A DNA stretch of 64,000 nt from UBA8949 sp942493365 (GCA_942493365.1 OW818697.1:124001-188000), one strand, 5' to 3'. Numbered from the stretch's first letter, positions 43,404-53,356 are shown. Translations and numbers: made by a program. Notes: generated by a model not told the origin, from the sequence alone.

Positions 43404-43539
43404 GGGAATCCCCTTTCAATATCGTGCAAAGAGCTGGCCTGTTGTCTCTAGTTTAGCGATAAACTATGTGGTGAAAAGGGAATGATTTTGAAAGACTGTG
43501 TAGAAATAGTGACATAAATATGTCCGTTAAATCCTTGGC

Positions 43540-44151
43540 TCAGCTTTCGGAGTTTTCGGATTTGTTAAAGATGATCGTTTTGGCCAGCTGGTCGGCACCG
43601 CGCTGGATCAGTTTGAGTGCAAACATGTAGAGTGCCGGAATAACAGTCATGACCAGCAAGGCCAAACCAAAGGTGATGACGACCCAGATGCCGCCGGCCA
43701 AAATACCGACCAGAATATCGGTTCCTTTGCCAAGACTGGCAAAATAACCCGTCGCGTTGGAAACGCTGTCATTGACGTAGTTGAGCAAAATCATGGGCAA
43801 CGCTGTTTTGTCAATTGAGATAAACGCCTGGCAAATCTGTAAAAGAACGATCATACCGATAAAATATTTTAACGCCAGTGCAATCAGTATAGGAATTTTC
43901 AAAAAAATGTTCAGCCGGTAATAGGGCCGGCAAATAAATGGCGATGCCAGCACCAGCACAATAAACAGGACAATCGATACGATCATCGGCATTTTTAAAA
44001 AGAAGGGTGAATTGTCCGGAAAAAACAGAACAAAAGCAAAGACCGCCACAAAGACCCAACCAATCATCCATAAAAATCCGATATGTCGGCGGGTTTCATA
44101 TTCAGTATCGCTCCAGACAGGACCAATCAAAAAGCCTTCAAGAAAATCCAT
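43540..44151 (-). CDS. Multi-spanning membrane protein of unknown function
   Basis: The 203-residue protein has about five hydrophobic segments, with FLWMIGWVFVAVFAFVLFFP near residue 25 and two long helices near 95-165. The ATG at 44151 is preferred because GAGG lies before it; an upstream start at 44166 adds five residues. No family is recognised. It follows the PhoU-like gene by 72 bases and may be part of the phosphate transport operon. Confidence 0.65.
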   Translation of the reverse strand: MDFLEGFLIGPVWSDTEYETRRHIGFLWMIGWVFVAVFAFVLFFPDNSPFFLKMPMIVSIVLFIVLVLASPFICRPYYRLNIFLKIPILIALALKYFIGMIVLLQICQAFISIDKTALPMILLNYVNDSVSNATGYFASLGKGTDILVGILAGGIWVVITFGLALLVMTVIPALYMFALKLIQRGADQLAKTIIFNKSENSES

Positions 44152-44223
44152 GAGCCTACCTCGCAATGATGAATCTTCTTTTATTTTATCAGATAACCCA
44201 TTGAAGGTAAACTGCCTGCATCG

Positions 44224-44844
44224 TCAGTTGTGCTTCATAACAACACCTTGAATAATATCAGCAACATCCTCACAGGCATCCAGGACATTTTCCATGTCGT
44301 CATAAATATCTTTCCACTTGATGATTTCCAGAACATCTTTTTCGTTCAGGAACAGATCGCGGATCACATCACGGTAAAGCTGGTCACCTTGTTCCTCGAG
44401 GGTGTTGATGTCTTTGACCATTTCATGTATCTGCTTCTGACTGCGCTTGTGTGTTTTGAATGACTGCAGCAATTCGTAGAGCATTTTGGTGGATGTCTCC
44501 ATCAGAGCGCCAAATTTAAAGGCCTCAGGTCGTATTTTTGTGACATTGAACATGTGCAGACGATTGGCGACATCCTCAATCAAATCGGTGATATCGTCAA
44601 TGGATTTGATCAGATCATAGAGATCTTCGCGGTCGATCGGGGTAATGAATGCCGTATTCAGCGCGTCGAACATGCAGTGACACTCGTAATCCGCCGCGTG
44701 TTCGAGATCGTGAATGGCTGCCGCCTTTTCGCCGACATTGACAAAGTTGTTCAGCAGGTTGTTCATTTCACAGGCTGTCTGATTCGAATAGTTCGAAGCG
44801 GTGATCAGAATGTCGAAGTAATTGACTTCTTTTTTACGTGCCAT
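44224..44844 (-). CDS. DUF47 family PhoU-like phosphate transport regulator
   Basis: The 206-residue all-helical protein resembles PhoU and is called the Pit accessory protein (DUF47). HDLEHAADYECHCMFDALNTAF near residue 45 and a second repeat DILEI-type helix with DDMENVLDACEDVADIIQGV near the end carry the acidic metal-binding positions. It lies 36 bases after the PiT gene, the usual arrangement, and probably modulates that transporter. Confidence 0.9.
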   Translation of the reverse strand: MARKKEVNYFDILITASNYSNQTACEMNNLLNNFVNVGEKAAAIHDLEHAADYECHCMFDALNTAFITPIDREDLYDLIKSIDDITDLIEDVANRLHMFNVTKIRPEAFKFGALMETSTKMLYELLQSFKTHKRSQKQIHEMVKDINTLEEQGDQLYRDVIRDLFLNEKDVLEIIKWKDIYDDMENVLDACEDVADIIQGVVMKHN

Positions 44845-44880
44845 AAAATTATTTCTCCTTTAAATGATGTTGCGCTTGAC

Positions 44881-45921
44881 TCAGAAAATGGCCAGACAGA
44901 GTTTGGCCATCAGGAAGCTGATCAGGCCGCAGCCAGGGAAGGTCAGAACCCAGGCCAGCAGCATATCCTTGACGACACCCCAGTTGACCGTGGAGACGCG
45001 GCGAGCCGAGCCAACGCCCATGATGGCGGTGGTCTTGGTGTGCGTGGTGCTGACCGGTATGCCGGTCAGCGAGGCCAAGAGCAGACAGCCTGCGGCGGCG
45101 AAGTCAGCTGCAAATCCTTGATACTTTTCCAGTTTGACCATATCCATGCCGACTGCTTTGATGATGCGGTAGCCGCCAGCCGAGGTCCCCAGCCCCATCA
45201 CCACCGAGCAAAGGATGATCAGCCAAGGTTCGATGACGAAATTGGACGGGATGGCGGCACCGGGTGATACATTCATAAAGATGGCCAGCAGAAAAACGCC
45301 CATGAATTTCTGCCCGTCTTGGGCGCCGTGCATGAAGGCCATGCAACCGGCGCCAAAAATCTGCCCGCCGGTGAATACTCGGTCAGCGGTGGCACGCCTC
45401 ATGGCCTTGAACAGTACAGCGACCAGTTTGGCCATGATGAAGCCGCTGAAAAAGCCCAAAAACAGCGAGATGCCCAAGCCGACGATGACCTTGCCCCACT
45501 CATTAAAATTGATCGCCCCGAAGCCATTGCCGAGCGCGATGGCACCGCCGGTGACGCCGGCGATCAAAGCATGGCTTTCGCTGGTCGGAATGCCGAAAAA
45601 CCAGGCCGCCGTAGCCCAGACGACAATCGCGAACATCGAAGCCGCTAGGACGATCAGGGGCTGATTGACCGTTGTGCCCGCTGCCGTGGTGCTCGACGAA
45701 AACTTAACCATGTTCATGATGGTCGCGGCAACTTTGGCGTTGATGAGGGTCATGACACCGGCGCCGATGGTATTGAGGATAACCGCCATAATGACGGCTG
45801 CCCGCGGCGACATGCAGCGGGTGGAAACAACGGTGGCGATCGCGTTGGGCGCATCGGTCCAGCCGTTGACGAAAATCACGCCAAGGACCAGGGCTATGCT
45901 GACGACCAGTGCTACTGTCAT
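44881..45921 (-). CDS. pit: PiT family inorganic phosphate transporter
   Basis: The 346-residue low-affinity phosphate permease has about ten helices. Both halves carry the PiT signature: FVNGWTDAPNAIATVVST near residue 18 and a second FMHGAQDGQKFMGV near 205. SHALIAGVTGGAIALGNG and TGIPVSTTHTKTTAIMG are also diagnostic. It imports phosphate or metal-phosphate with protons or sodium. It lies between the beta-propeller gene and the DUF47 gene. Confidence 0.93.
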   Translation of the reverse strand: MTVALVVSIALVLGVIFVNGWTDAPNAIATVVSTRCMSPRAAVIMAVILNTIGAGVMTLINAKVAATIMNMVKFSSSTTAAGTTVNQPLIVLAASMFAIVVWATAAWFFGIPTSESHALIAGVTGGAIALGNGFGAINFNEWGKVIVGLGISLFLGFFSGFIMAKLVAVLFKAMRRATADRVFTGGQIFGAGCMAFMHGAQDGQKFMGVFLLAIFMNVSPGAAIPSNFVIEPWLIILCSVVMGLGTSAGGYRIIKAVGMDMVKLEKYQGFAADFAAAGCLLLASLTGIPVSTTHTKTTAIMGVGSARRVSTVNWGVVKDMLLAWVLTFPGCGLISFLMAKLCLAIF

Positions 45922-45955
45922 AATGATTTACTCCAATCTTTTTGAAAAGACTTAT

Positions 45956-47803
45956 TTATTTGAGCTCTACGCCAACGATAACATTGCCGCGCGTACCGAC
46001 GACCAGACGATTGCCAAAAACGGCACAGGAAGATTCAACATTGCCGGCAGCGGTCGTGCCGTCCATTTGGGTCAACTGAAGGACATCCAAGGTCAGGCCG
46101 GTTTTGCCGTCGATCAGGTGCAACTGGCCGGTCGAATCAGGGATAATAATGTAACCGTTGCCTGCCTTATCGTATACATCAACCGGCGAGCTCCAGGAAT
46201 ACTGCTTCATTTCATATTCCCAGACGACACTGCCGTCGACTTCGTTGTAAGCAACAACGCTGTTGCCGCTGTAGATGCCATTGGTCATGCAGAAACTGAA
46301 AATGACCAGACCATCCAGATTTTTTTTGCCAACGATCGGGGTGCCCATGCAGCCGCCGTTGACATCATCGCCGGTGTTGGCGGCATTTTTGGTCCAGCAG
46401 TCGTAAGTTGTTTTCCAAATGACCTCGCCGCTCATGGCATTGATTTTATAAACATAAGATTTGCCCTGGTAATTTCCAATAATGCTCTGCTGCCAGTCCA
46501 CTTCGGTAGCTGTGTAGAGCGCAACCGTTTCACCCTGCTGGTCCAGTACCGGTGTCACGTCAGAGTCGTCTTCGAGCTGGCGGGACCAGACCGGGCTCAG
46601 GGAGTTGAGATCGATGCAATTGAGAATGCCAGAATTGTCGCTGGCGAAGCCGAGGTTGTTGTAAATGGCCATCGAGCTTTCAATGCCCTGATTTTTCAAG
46701 CCGGTCATTTTGTAACGATAGGTGTTGAAGACCGGGTTGATGGTCAGCGTTCCGGCCACACGGTCGAACGATGTGTTCATCTTGGCGGTGTAGATCATGC
46801 CATTCTCGTTAGGATAAATCAGGGTGTCGGCCGCAGCATCGAAAATCGGCGATGAGTCACAGGCGCCCCACTCGGTGCGGTAGGCATTGCGGTCAGCAGT
46901 GTTCTTGTACAGAAGCAGCGACTGGTCAATCAGGTTAAAGACGCGGAAACCGATGCCGTCAACGTTTTTGTTTTTGTCGCCCTGTCCGACGTAGAGCACC
47001 GGGTAACCGCGCGGATCCACGCATGGCGTGCCCTTGATCGGCGCCCCGACATGTATCGGCTCGCGGGTCGGCTGTCCGTCATCGAGATCAAAGAAATAAA
47101 TGTTGCCGTCCATGGTGGCGTAGATGACTTCAACCAATCCGTCCTTGGCCTTTTTTTCAGCGTTGATGTTCATCATCTGGCGGACGTCATCATCCCACTG
47201 AACAAGCAGCGGTTGGCCGGTCCAACCGGTGCCGGTCCAACTAAAACTCCAGGAGGAAGACGGTAGGCTGCCGACTGGCTGGGTCCAAGTCTGGAGCAGC
47301 TTTTTCTCGGTCAGGTTGGCAAAGCCAAAGGTCGGGGCATTGCGGAAATTGTTGCCACGAAAGGTCAGGACACCGGGGATGCTGTTGTAGTTAATGGGGT
47401 TGAGCAACGAGATCAAATCGGGTCGTAAAAATGATGACAGGGTTTTGTACTGCGCGTCGAAAATCGTCGACACAATGCCTCGTTCGGCTGGCGAACAGCC
47501 TGCCGCTGGCGTGCCAGGTATCTGCACATCCAAAGCGGTCTCAGGCATCAGCTGTTGGTTGATGTAGCTGGGTATCGGTGTCGGCGTCGGGCTGACGGTT
47601 GGCGACGGCGTGACCTGTGGGTCAGCCGTCGTGTCTTGGGTTGCGCCGATGTTGGCGAAGAAATTTTGATAGATGCCGACACCGACGGTCAAAACGATCA
47701 GAACGGCGGCGATAGCGATCAGGGGGCCTTTCAAGTTGCGGCGAGAACGACTCGAACTTCTGTAGCGGCTGCCGCCAATATAGGGGTTTTGCCCAGATCG
47801 CAT
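45956..47803 (-). CDS. Membrane-anchored PQQ-like beta-propeller protein
   Basis: The 615-residue protein has a basic N-terminus (SSSRSRRNLKG), one transmembrane helix (about 28-50), a Pro/Thr linker and an extracellular eight-bladed propeller. WD- or PQQ-like blades repeat motifs such as LVEVIYATMDGNIYFFDLDD and SGEVIWKTTYD. I chose the ATG at 47803, seven bases after GAGG. Such proteins act in cell-envelope assembly or as binding scaffolds. PQQ use is unlikely, as nothing suggests a quinoprotein enzyme. It may be co-transcribed with the phosphate genes. Confidence 0.82.
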   Translation of the reverse strand: MRSGQNPYIGGSRYRSSSRSRRNLKGPLIAIAAVLIVLTVGVGIYQNFFANIGATQDTTADPQVTPSPTVSPTPTPIPSYINQQLMPETALDVQIPGTPAAGCSPAERGIVSTIFDAQYKTLSSFLRPDLISLLNPINYNSIPGVLTFRGNNFRNAPTFGFANLTEKKLLQTWTQPVGSLPSSSWSFSWTGTGWTGQPLLVQWDDDVRQMMNINAEKKAKDGLVEVIYATMDGNIYFFDLDDGQPTREPIHVGAPIKGTPCVDPRGYPVLYVGQGDKNKNVDGIGFRVFNLIDQSLLLYKNTADRNAYRTEWGACDSSPIFDAAADTLIYPNENGMIYTAKMNTSFDRVAGTLTINPVFNTYRYKMTGLKNQGIESSMAIYNNLGFASDNSGILNCIDLNSLSPVWSRQLEDDSDVTPVLDQQGETVALYTATEVDWQQSIIGNYQGKSYVYKINAMSGEVIWKTTYDCWTKNAANTGDDVNGGCMGTPIVGKKNLDGLVIFSFCMTNGIYSGNSVVAYNEVDGSVVWEYEMKQYSWSSPVDVYDKAGNGYIIIPDSTGQLHLIDGKTGLTLDVLQLTQMDGTTAAGNVESSCAVFGNRLVVGTRGNVIVGVELK

Positions 47804-47910
47804 GTATTTACCTCTTCTTTGAGTTGTCACTTACTGCATACAAAGATGATTATATCATTTTGAGGCCCGATCACCAATGAATTCTCTGTGAAATTTGTCT
47901 GTCGTTTTGT

Positions 47911-49023
47911 TCAAAGTTTGCAGATCAACCCGCGCACCAATTTGGCAGTATCCACAAGATCGCGAACACTGATTTCCTCCTGACAGGAGTGAACCTTCAT
48001 CATGCCGCAGGACAGCACGATGCCGGCAATGCCATGCAAGGCCAGAATGTTGTTATCGCTGCCGCCACCGGTCGCCGCGAGCCGAACCGGCAGACCAATG
48101 GTCTCACAGACATCAACAAAGCGCCGGACCACGGGATGTTCAGGAGAAATCTCATAGGGCTGATAGGATGTCACTTCGTGAACTTCCAGCCGCGCGCCAG
48201 TCGACGCGGCACCACGACGCATCGATGCACACATCTCATCGGCCAGCTGACGCAAACGCCCGGCATCAAGTGAGCGGCACTCCGCCGTCACCCGACAGTG
48301 GTCCGGGATGACATTGGTTTCCCCGCCGCCGGCAATGCGTCCGATGTTGGCAGTTGAGGTCTCGTCAACCCGCCCCAGACGAAGCTCGGCAATGCCGAGG
48401 GCAGCCGCTTGGATCGCGCTGATCCCGGTTTCCGGCGCGATGCCGGCGTGGGCAGCCTGGCCCAAAAAATCGAAGGTCAGCGCGATGTGTCCGGGTGCCT
48501 GGAGAATGGCCAGACCGGGAGAACCGCTGGTATCCAGAACATAAGCCTCGCGCGCAGCAAGGCGGCCAATTTCCAGGTGGTGTGTGCCCGTCAAGTGCCG
48601 CTCTTCAGCGACCGAAAGCAGGATCTCCAAAGAGCGGTGCGGGATGCCATCTTCCCGTACACTGCGAACGGCCTCAAGAATTGCCGAGATGCCCGCCAGG
48701 TTGTCGGCGCCTAAAATGGTGTCTCCGGCGCTGCGAATGATGCCGTCAGTGCCCACAATCGCTCGTTTGCCGCGACAGGGTTCCACAGTATCGAGATGGC
48801 CGCTGAGCAGCAACGGCAGACCCGGCAGGTCGCCGGTCAGCCGGGCGTAAAAGTTGCCGCAATTGCCGCCAATGGCTGCTGCAGCCTGGTCTTCGAAAAC
48901 CTCGAAACCCAGCGCGCTGAGCAGACGGCTGACGGCATCGGCCATCGTTCTTTCCTGAAGCGATGGCGCGTCTATTGTGACCAGTTCGCCAAAAAGCTGC
49001 GTCAAGCGTTGTTCGTTAATCAT
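47911..49023 (-). CDS. M20 family metallopeptidase (tripeptidase T-like)
   Basis: The 370-residue di-zinc peptidase shows the metal ligands in LLSGHLDTVEP near residue 75, ILGADNLAGISAIL near 108, catalytic EE in SVAEERHLTGTHHLE near 137 and a late His in MMKVHSCQEEIS. A lid dimerisation domain (about 175-285) is present. It removes residues from small peptides in the cytoplasm. Its start overlaps the trmL stop by four bases. Confidence 0.88.
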   Translation of the reverse strand: MINEQRLTQLFGELVTIDAPSLQERTMADAVSRLLSALGFEVFEDQAAAAIGGNCGNFYARLTGDLPGLPLLLSGHLDTVEPCRGKRAIVGTDGIIRSAGDTILGADNLAGISAILEAVRSVREDGIPHRSLEILLSVAEERHLTGTHHLEIGRLAAREAYVLDTSGSPGLAILQAPGHIALTFDFLGQAAHAGIAPETGISAIQAAALGIAELRLGRVDETSTANIGRIAGGGETNVIPDHCRVTAECRSLDAGRLRQLADEMCASMRRGAASTGARLEVHEVTSYQPYEISPEHPVVRRFVDVCETIGLPVRLAATGGGSDNNILALHGIAGIVLSCGMMKVHSCQEEISVRDLVDTAKLVRGLICKL

Positions 49024-49496
49024 GTTGCACCTCGCAAGCCGGGAAACCGTTGTTGACGCAGCACTTCATAGGCCATCACCGCGACCGCGTTGGACAGATT
49101 CAGGGAGCGTTTGTCTGGCAGCATCGGGATGCGCAGGCATCTCTCGGGATGGGCCGTCAGCAGCGGCTCAGGCAGGCCACGGGTTTCGCGCCCGAAGATC
49201 AACATGACATTGTCAGCGTAGTCTGGTTCTGTATAGATCTGATGCCCCTTGGTGGTTGCGTAGAATACATCCTTGCCCAAACCGGCCTCTCGTAGCAGGG
49301 ATTCGACGTTGGGCCACATCATCAGATCGAGGTCAAACCAGTAGTCCAAGCCGGCGCGTTTCAGTTGGCGATCGTCGATGGTAAACCCAAGCGGTTCAAC
49401 CAGATGCAGGCGAGCACCGATGGCCACGCAGGTTCTGGCGATGTTGCCCGTATTTTGCGGGATTTCAGGCTCAACCAACACAATCTCAAGGCCCAT
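49020..49496 (-). CDS. trmL: tRNA (cytidine/uridine-2'-O)-methyltransferase TrmL
   Basis: The 158-residue SPOUT-fold enzyme methylates the wobble ribose of tRNA-Leu. It starts MGLEIVLVEPEIPQNTGNIA and has the knotted SAM site MLIFGRETRGLPEPLL near residue 100 and IPMLPDKRSLNLSNAVAVMA near 122. I chose the ATG at 49496 because it gives the family's usual length and N-terminus; it overlaps the end of whiA. Length is normal. Confidence 0.93.
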   Translation of the reverse strand: MGLEIVLVEPEIPQNTGNIARTCVAIGARLHLVEPLGFTIDDRQLKRAGLDYWFDLDLMMWPNVESLLREAGLGKDVFYATTKGHQIYTEPDYADNVMLIFGRETRGLPEPLLTAHPERCLRIPMLPDKRSLNLSNAVAVMAYEVLRQQRFPGLRGAT

Positions 49497-50430
49497 TGAC
49501 TCGATGTCCTTTCCGAGCCAGCAGTTCCAGCGCAACTTGTTCCAAGCGGTTCAAACGGTGGTTCATGCCGGATTTTCCGAGCTGCGGCTGCATCATTTCG
49601 CCCAGCTCCTTGATTGACAGATCAGGGTTGTCCAAACGGGCCTCGGCGGTCGCTCGCAAGTCGGCCGGCAGCATTGTCAAGCAATCCCTTTCCATAACGT
49701 GGCGAATCAATTCGAGCTGGCGCGCCGCGGTGTTGGCAATACGCTGGGTGTTGGCGCTGTCGCAGTTGACCATGCGATTGACCGAATTGTTCATTTCCTT
49801 GTCCACACGCAACGATTCAAAGGTCAGCAGCGAATGATGGGCGCCCGTCTGCAAGAGAAAATCGGCAATATGCTGACCTTCCTTGATGTAAACGACGATG
49901 TGCCCATGACGGCTTAACTGGCCGGTCCGAATGGATAGGCTGGCCATCAGGTCAGAAGCCATCCGCGCAGCTTCCGGGCGGCGCAGGGTCAGCTCGAGGT
50001 GATAGGCCGACGACGGTTCGCTGATCGATCCGCAGGCCAGAAAAAGCGCCCGCAGGACAGCCTGCTGGCAGCAGGGCGATGGGCAATTCAGTTGTCCGCT
50101 CAGCCCGCTTGCCAGGTCAAATTCGAACAGTTGCCGCAAATCCTCTGAGATGGCTTTGAATACGGTCAGTTGCGTAACCGTCAGGCTGATCAGGTCGTGG
50201 CCGTTTTGCCAGACCGGCTCCTGGCCAAAGCGCTCTTGGATCAAACTGCTCAAGCGTTGCGCGCTGCCGGCGTGCGCCGTCTGCAAGGTCAGTTTGTTGT
50301 CCGCGAAGCGGCCGGCGCCAAAAAATGCCGCCGCAATTTCTGCCTGCCGACAGCAGTCGGCTGTGCAAGCAACATGGCACAGTTCGTCCTTGATCTGACG
50401 CGAAAAGGTCGGTTTTTTAGGGTTCATCAT
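49486..50430 (-). CDS. whiA: Sporulation/cell division regulator WhiA
   Basis: The 314-residue DNA-binding protein has a degenerate LAGLIDADG homing-endonuclease fold (CGSISEPSSAYHLEL near residue 132) and a C-terminal helix-turn-helix with LDNPDLSIKELGEMMQPQLG near 270. It regulates cell division and chromosome genes in Gram-positive bacteria. Its ATG overlaps the yvcK stop. The order rapZ-yvcK-whiA is the standard block. Confidence 0.95.
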   Translation of the reverse strand: MMNPKKPTFSRQIKDELCHVACTADCCRQAEIAAAFFGAGRFADNKLTLQTAHAGSAQRLSSLIQERFGQEPVWQNGHDLISLTVTQLTVFKAISEDLRQLFEFDLASGLSGQLNCPSPCCQQAVLRALFLACGSISEPSSAYHLELTLRRPEAARMASDLMASLSIRTGQLSRHGHIVVYIKEGQHIADFLLQTGAHHSLLTFESLRVDKEMNNSVNRMVNCDSANTQRIANTAARQLELIRHVMERDCLTMLPADLRATAEARLDNPDLSIKELGEMMQPQLGKSGMNHRLNRLEQVALELLARKGHRVNGP

Positions 50431-51458
50431 AAGACTTGCCTGTGCTTCGCCAGCCGCAAAATCGCGCGGGCCAGCGTCGTATGGTCATGACGAATCACGC
50501 CGTTGCTGACGCAGGCCAGTGGCTCCTCGATCACGGTTACCCCCAGCCGTTCAATCGACGCGCGGTCTGCCAGCACCGGCACGGCACTTTCCAGTTGATA
50601 GCGTTGGATCAGATCATCGTCAATCCAGGCATTGTTGACGATAATGTAGTCGACAAATCTTGTTGCGTCGGTCAGATTGCAATGGCGCAGAATCGCCTTC
50701 AGATGAAGGGTCGCGTCATAGCCGAGCGTCTCAGCGGGCTGTGTCATGATGTTGCAGACCTGAATTTTGGCAGCATGACTGTCAGCGATGGCCTGGCGGA
50801 TTTCTTCGAAAAGCAGATGCGGAATCAAGCTGGTGTAGAGGCTGCCGGGTCCGATCACAATGATGTCGGCCTGAATGAGCGCTGCGACTGCCTCCGGTAA
50901 GGCCGCGGCGTCTGCCGGTTCCATCAGGACCTCGACGATCGGGTTGTCAATCGTTGCCTGTCGATGGCCAATCTCGTATTCGCCATGGATGACCGAGCCG
51001 TCTTGCAGCCGGGCAGCTATCTGTATGTCCTGCAGCGAAACCGGCAGCACATCGCCTTTGACGGCGAGAATCTTGGAAACGTTGCGGACAGCGTCGGCGA
51101 AATTGTCCGATACAGCATCCATCGCTGCAATCAGCAGATTGCCAAAATTCTGCCCGCGCAGACGGCCTTCTTTAAAGCGAAAATTGAGCAGGTCCTTCAT
51201 CAGCGGTTCGGCATCGGCCAAGGCCACGATGCAATTGCGGATGTCGCCCGGCGGCAGAACACCCAAATCTTCGCGCAGCATGCCAGAGTTGCCGCCATTG
51301 TCGGCGACGGTGACGATGGCGGTCAGATTGTTGGTAAACAGCTTCAACCCCCGCAAGAGAGTCGACAGGCCTGTGCCGCCACCCAATACGGCGATGCGTG
51401 GGCCCAAGGCCGGTTCTTTGGCGAATTCAATCATCCGTTCTTCGATATCTGTCAGCAT
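50427..51458 (-). CDS. yvcK: YvcK/CofD-like gluconeogenesis and cell-shape factor
   Basis: The 343-residue Rossmann-like protein has the nucleotide-sugar site IAVLGGGTGLSTLLRGLK near residue 23, VTVADNGGNSGMLREDLGVL near 50 and VIGPGSLYTSLIPHLL near 195. In Bacillus subtilis YvcK supports growth on gluconeogenic carbon and correct cell shape, binding UDP-GlcNAc. It sits between rapZ and whiA as usual. Confidence 0.94.
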   Translation of the reverse strand: MLTDIEERMIEFAKEPALGPRIAVLGGGTGLSTLLRGLKLFTNNLTAIVTVADNGGNSGMLREDLGVLPPGDIRNCIVALADAEPLMKDLLNFRFKEGRLRGQNFGNLLIAAMDAVSDNFADAVRNVSKILAVKGDVLPVSLQDIQIAARLQDGSVIHGEYEIGHRQATIDNPIVEVLMEPADAAALPEAVAALIQADIIVIGPGSLYTSLIPHLLFEEIRQAIADSHAAKIQVCNIMTQPAETLGYDATLHLKAILRHCNLTDATRFVDYIIVNNAWIDDDLIQRYQLESAVPVLADRASIERLGVTVIEEPLACVSNGVIRHDHTTLARAILRLAKHRQVL

Positions 51459-51469
51459 GCTGTCAGTCC

Positions 51470-52372
51470 TTAAACGCCATTTTGTGGCTTTTGGTGATCT
51501 TTATCCAAATCACGGTGGTCGACGATAACGCGCAGATGATTGTCGCGCAGACGATTGGCCAGGTCTTCGGCCAGCGCGACCGACCGATGCCGCCCACCGG
51601 TGCAGCCGACGCCGATGGTCAGGCGGACCTTGCCCTCGCGGATGTAAAACGGAATGGCGTATTCAAAGAGCTTTTCCTGCATATCCATAAAGACCTGCGT
51701 TTCGTCAAAAGACATGATGAAATCGCGCGCTTTCTCATCAAGACCTGACAGACTTTTCAGCTCAGGGATGTAGAAGGGGTTGGGAATGAAGCGAACATCC
51801 ACGACGCAATCGCAATCGACCGGGATACCAAATTTAAAGCCGAAGGACTGAATCAGAATGGTCATTCGTTCATCGCGATCGCTGAGGGACAGCATGGCGT
51901 ACAGCATGTTGCGGAATTCTGCCGGTGAGAGATTGGTGGTGTCGATCACGTCGGCGGCCAATTTTTTCAGAGGAGCCAGGCGCTGTCTTTCCAGCCGAAT
52001 GGCTTCAACGATGCCATGCTCTTTGGCCAGTGGATGATTACGCCGGCTCTCTTTAAAGCGATTGAGCAGCGACTGGTCTGTGGCATCGAGAAAGATGATT
52101 TTGTAGCCAACAGCCATTTGATCCAGTTGTTCCAGCGCCGGAATGATGCCCTCGAAAAGGTCAAGTCCGCGCACATCGATGACAAAAGCCATGCGGCTGG
52201 TGTCAATGGCACTGGTGCCTTCCCCGCTGCTGTTGCGGGCGAAAGAGCTGGCGAGCTGGGGCAGCAGATCAGGCGGCAGATTGTCAATGCAGAAATAGCC
52301 CATGTCTTCGAGATAATTGGCCGCCAGGCTTTTGCCAGCCCCGGACATGCCGCTTAAAATGACAATTTCCAT
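51470..52372 (-). CDS. rapZ: RNase adapter/nucleotide-binding protein RapZ (YvcJ)
   Basis: The 300-residue protein has the Walker A site ILSGMSGAGKSLAANYLEDM at its start and a Walker B-like FVIDVRGLDLF near residue 84. The C-terminal domain reads IGVGCTGGRHRSVALAEDLA near 255, the family's conserved CTGG(R/K)HRS signature. It hydrolyses nucleotides; in Gram-positives its role in competence or small-RNA control is less clear than in E. coli. It starts one base after the murB region ends. Confidence 0.95.
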   Translation of the reverse strand: MEIVILSGMSGAGKSLAANYLEDMGYFCIDNLPPDLLPQLASSFARNSSGEGTSAIDTSRMAFVIDVRGLDLFEGIIPALEQLDQMAVGYKIIFLDATDQSLLNRFKESRRNHPLAKEHGIVEAIRLERQRLAPLKKLAADVIDTTNLSPAEFRNMLYAMLSLSDRDERMTILIQSFGFKFGIPVDCDCVVDVRFIPNPFYIPELKSLSGLDEKARDFIMSFDETQVFMDMQEKLFEYAIPFYIREGKVRLTIGVGCTGGRHRSVALAEDLANRLRDNHLRVIVDHRDLDKDHQKPQNGV

Positions 52373-52373
52373 T

Positions 52374-53333
52374 TCAAATCACCTCATGCTCAATTGGCCG
52401 CGTTTCCCAGTCCAGCCAGTCACCGACAAATCTGACCTCCGGTTCCAGTTGGACGCCGGTTTTTTCCCAGACCGTTTTGCGGACGTGTTCAAATAATCTG
52501 CGGGTATCGGACGCGCTGGCGTCACCAAGGTTAACGATGAATCCTGCATGCTTTTCGGAAACCTGGGCCTGGCCGACTCGGCAGCCCTGGAGGCCGCATT
52601 CGCTAATCAGCTTGCCGGCAAAAAAGCCGGGCGGGCGCTTGAAGGCGCTGCCGGCGCTGGGGAGATCCATTGGCTGCGACGTGCGGCGACGAATGCCCAG
52701 ATCAGCCATGCGGGCGAGGATGGCCTGGGGCTCGTCCGGGCAAAGCTGAATGCAGGCTCGGAGAATGATGCTGCTGTTATCTGAAAAATAACTGTGTCGA
52801 TAGGCGAACGCGTGCTCGGCACGAACTTTGGCCTGCAGATCAAATTGACCATCGAGAAACTCCGTCAGCACAACAATCTCTGCCATACAATGATCATAGG
52901 CCCCGGCATTCATGAGAATCGCGCCGCCCAGTGTGCCCGGTATCCCCGCGCCGAATTCCAGCCCGGCCAGACCATTTTGGGCAGCAAAGGCAGCCAGAGC
53001 GGAAAGCCGCGTGCCGGCTCCCGCCAGCAAAAGATCGTCACGTCGCTCGATGTCGGCCATTGAGTCGCCGATGGCCATGACAACGCCCCGAATGCCCTGA
53101 TCAGAAACCAAAACGTTTGAGCCATTGCCCAAAACGGTCAAAGCGATTTCGTTTTCACGACAGTATCGGGCGACCTTAACGATTTCTTCGGAATTGGCCG
53201 GTTCAAAATAGAGGTCCGCCGGCCCGCCAAGGCGAAAGGTGGTATGGTTTTTCATCGGTTCATCAGCCGTCAGGCGATTGTCACTCGCCGGCAGAAGTTT
53301 TTTTAATTCATCGGTTTGTGACATCGTCAGCAT
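52374..53333 (-). CDS. murB: UDP-N-acetylenolpyruvoylglucosamine reductase
   Basis: The FAD enzyme of about 319 residues makes UDP-MurNAc for peptidoglycan. FAD-binding motifs are HTTFRLGGPADLYFEP near residue 29, LGNGSNVLVSDQGIRG near 67 and AGIPGTLGGAILMNAGAY near 124. The catalytic Ser is in LPSAGSAFKRP near 224, and VSEKHAGFIVNLG is typical of the short MurB type. I chose the ATG at 53333; GTG at 53345 or ATG at 53324 are possible because the ribosome site is weak. Confidence 0.94.
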   Translation of the reverse strand: MLTMSQTDELKKLLPASDNRLTADEPMKNHTTFRLGGPADLYFEPANSEEIVKVARYCRENEIALTVLGNGSNVLVSDQGIRGVVMAIGDSMADIERRDDLLLAGAGTRLSALAAFAAQNGLAGLEFGAGIPGTLGGAILMNAGAYDHCMAEIVVLTEFLDGQFDLQAKVRAEHAFAYRHSYFSDNSSIILRACIQLCPDEPQAILARMADLGIRRRTSQPMDLPSAGSAFKRPPGFFAGKLISECGLQGCRVGQAQVSEKHAGFIVNLGDASASDTRRLFEHVRKTVWEKTGVQLEPEVRFVGDWLDWETRPIEHEVI

Positions 53334-53356
53334 GCTGATTGGCACCTGTTCCCTAC

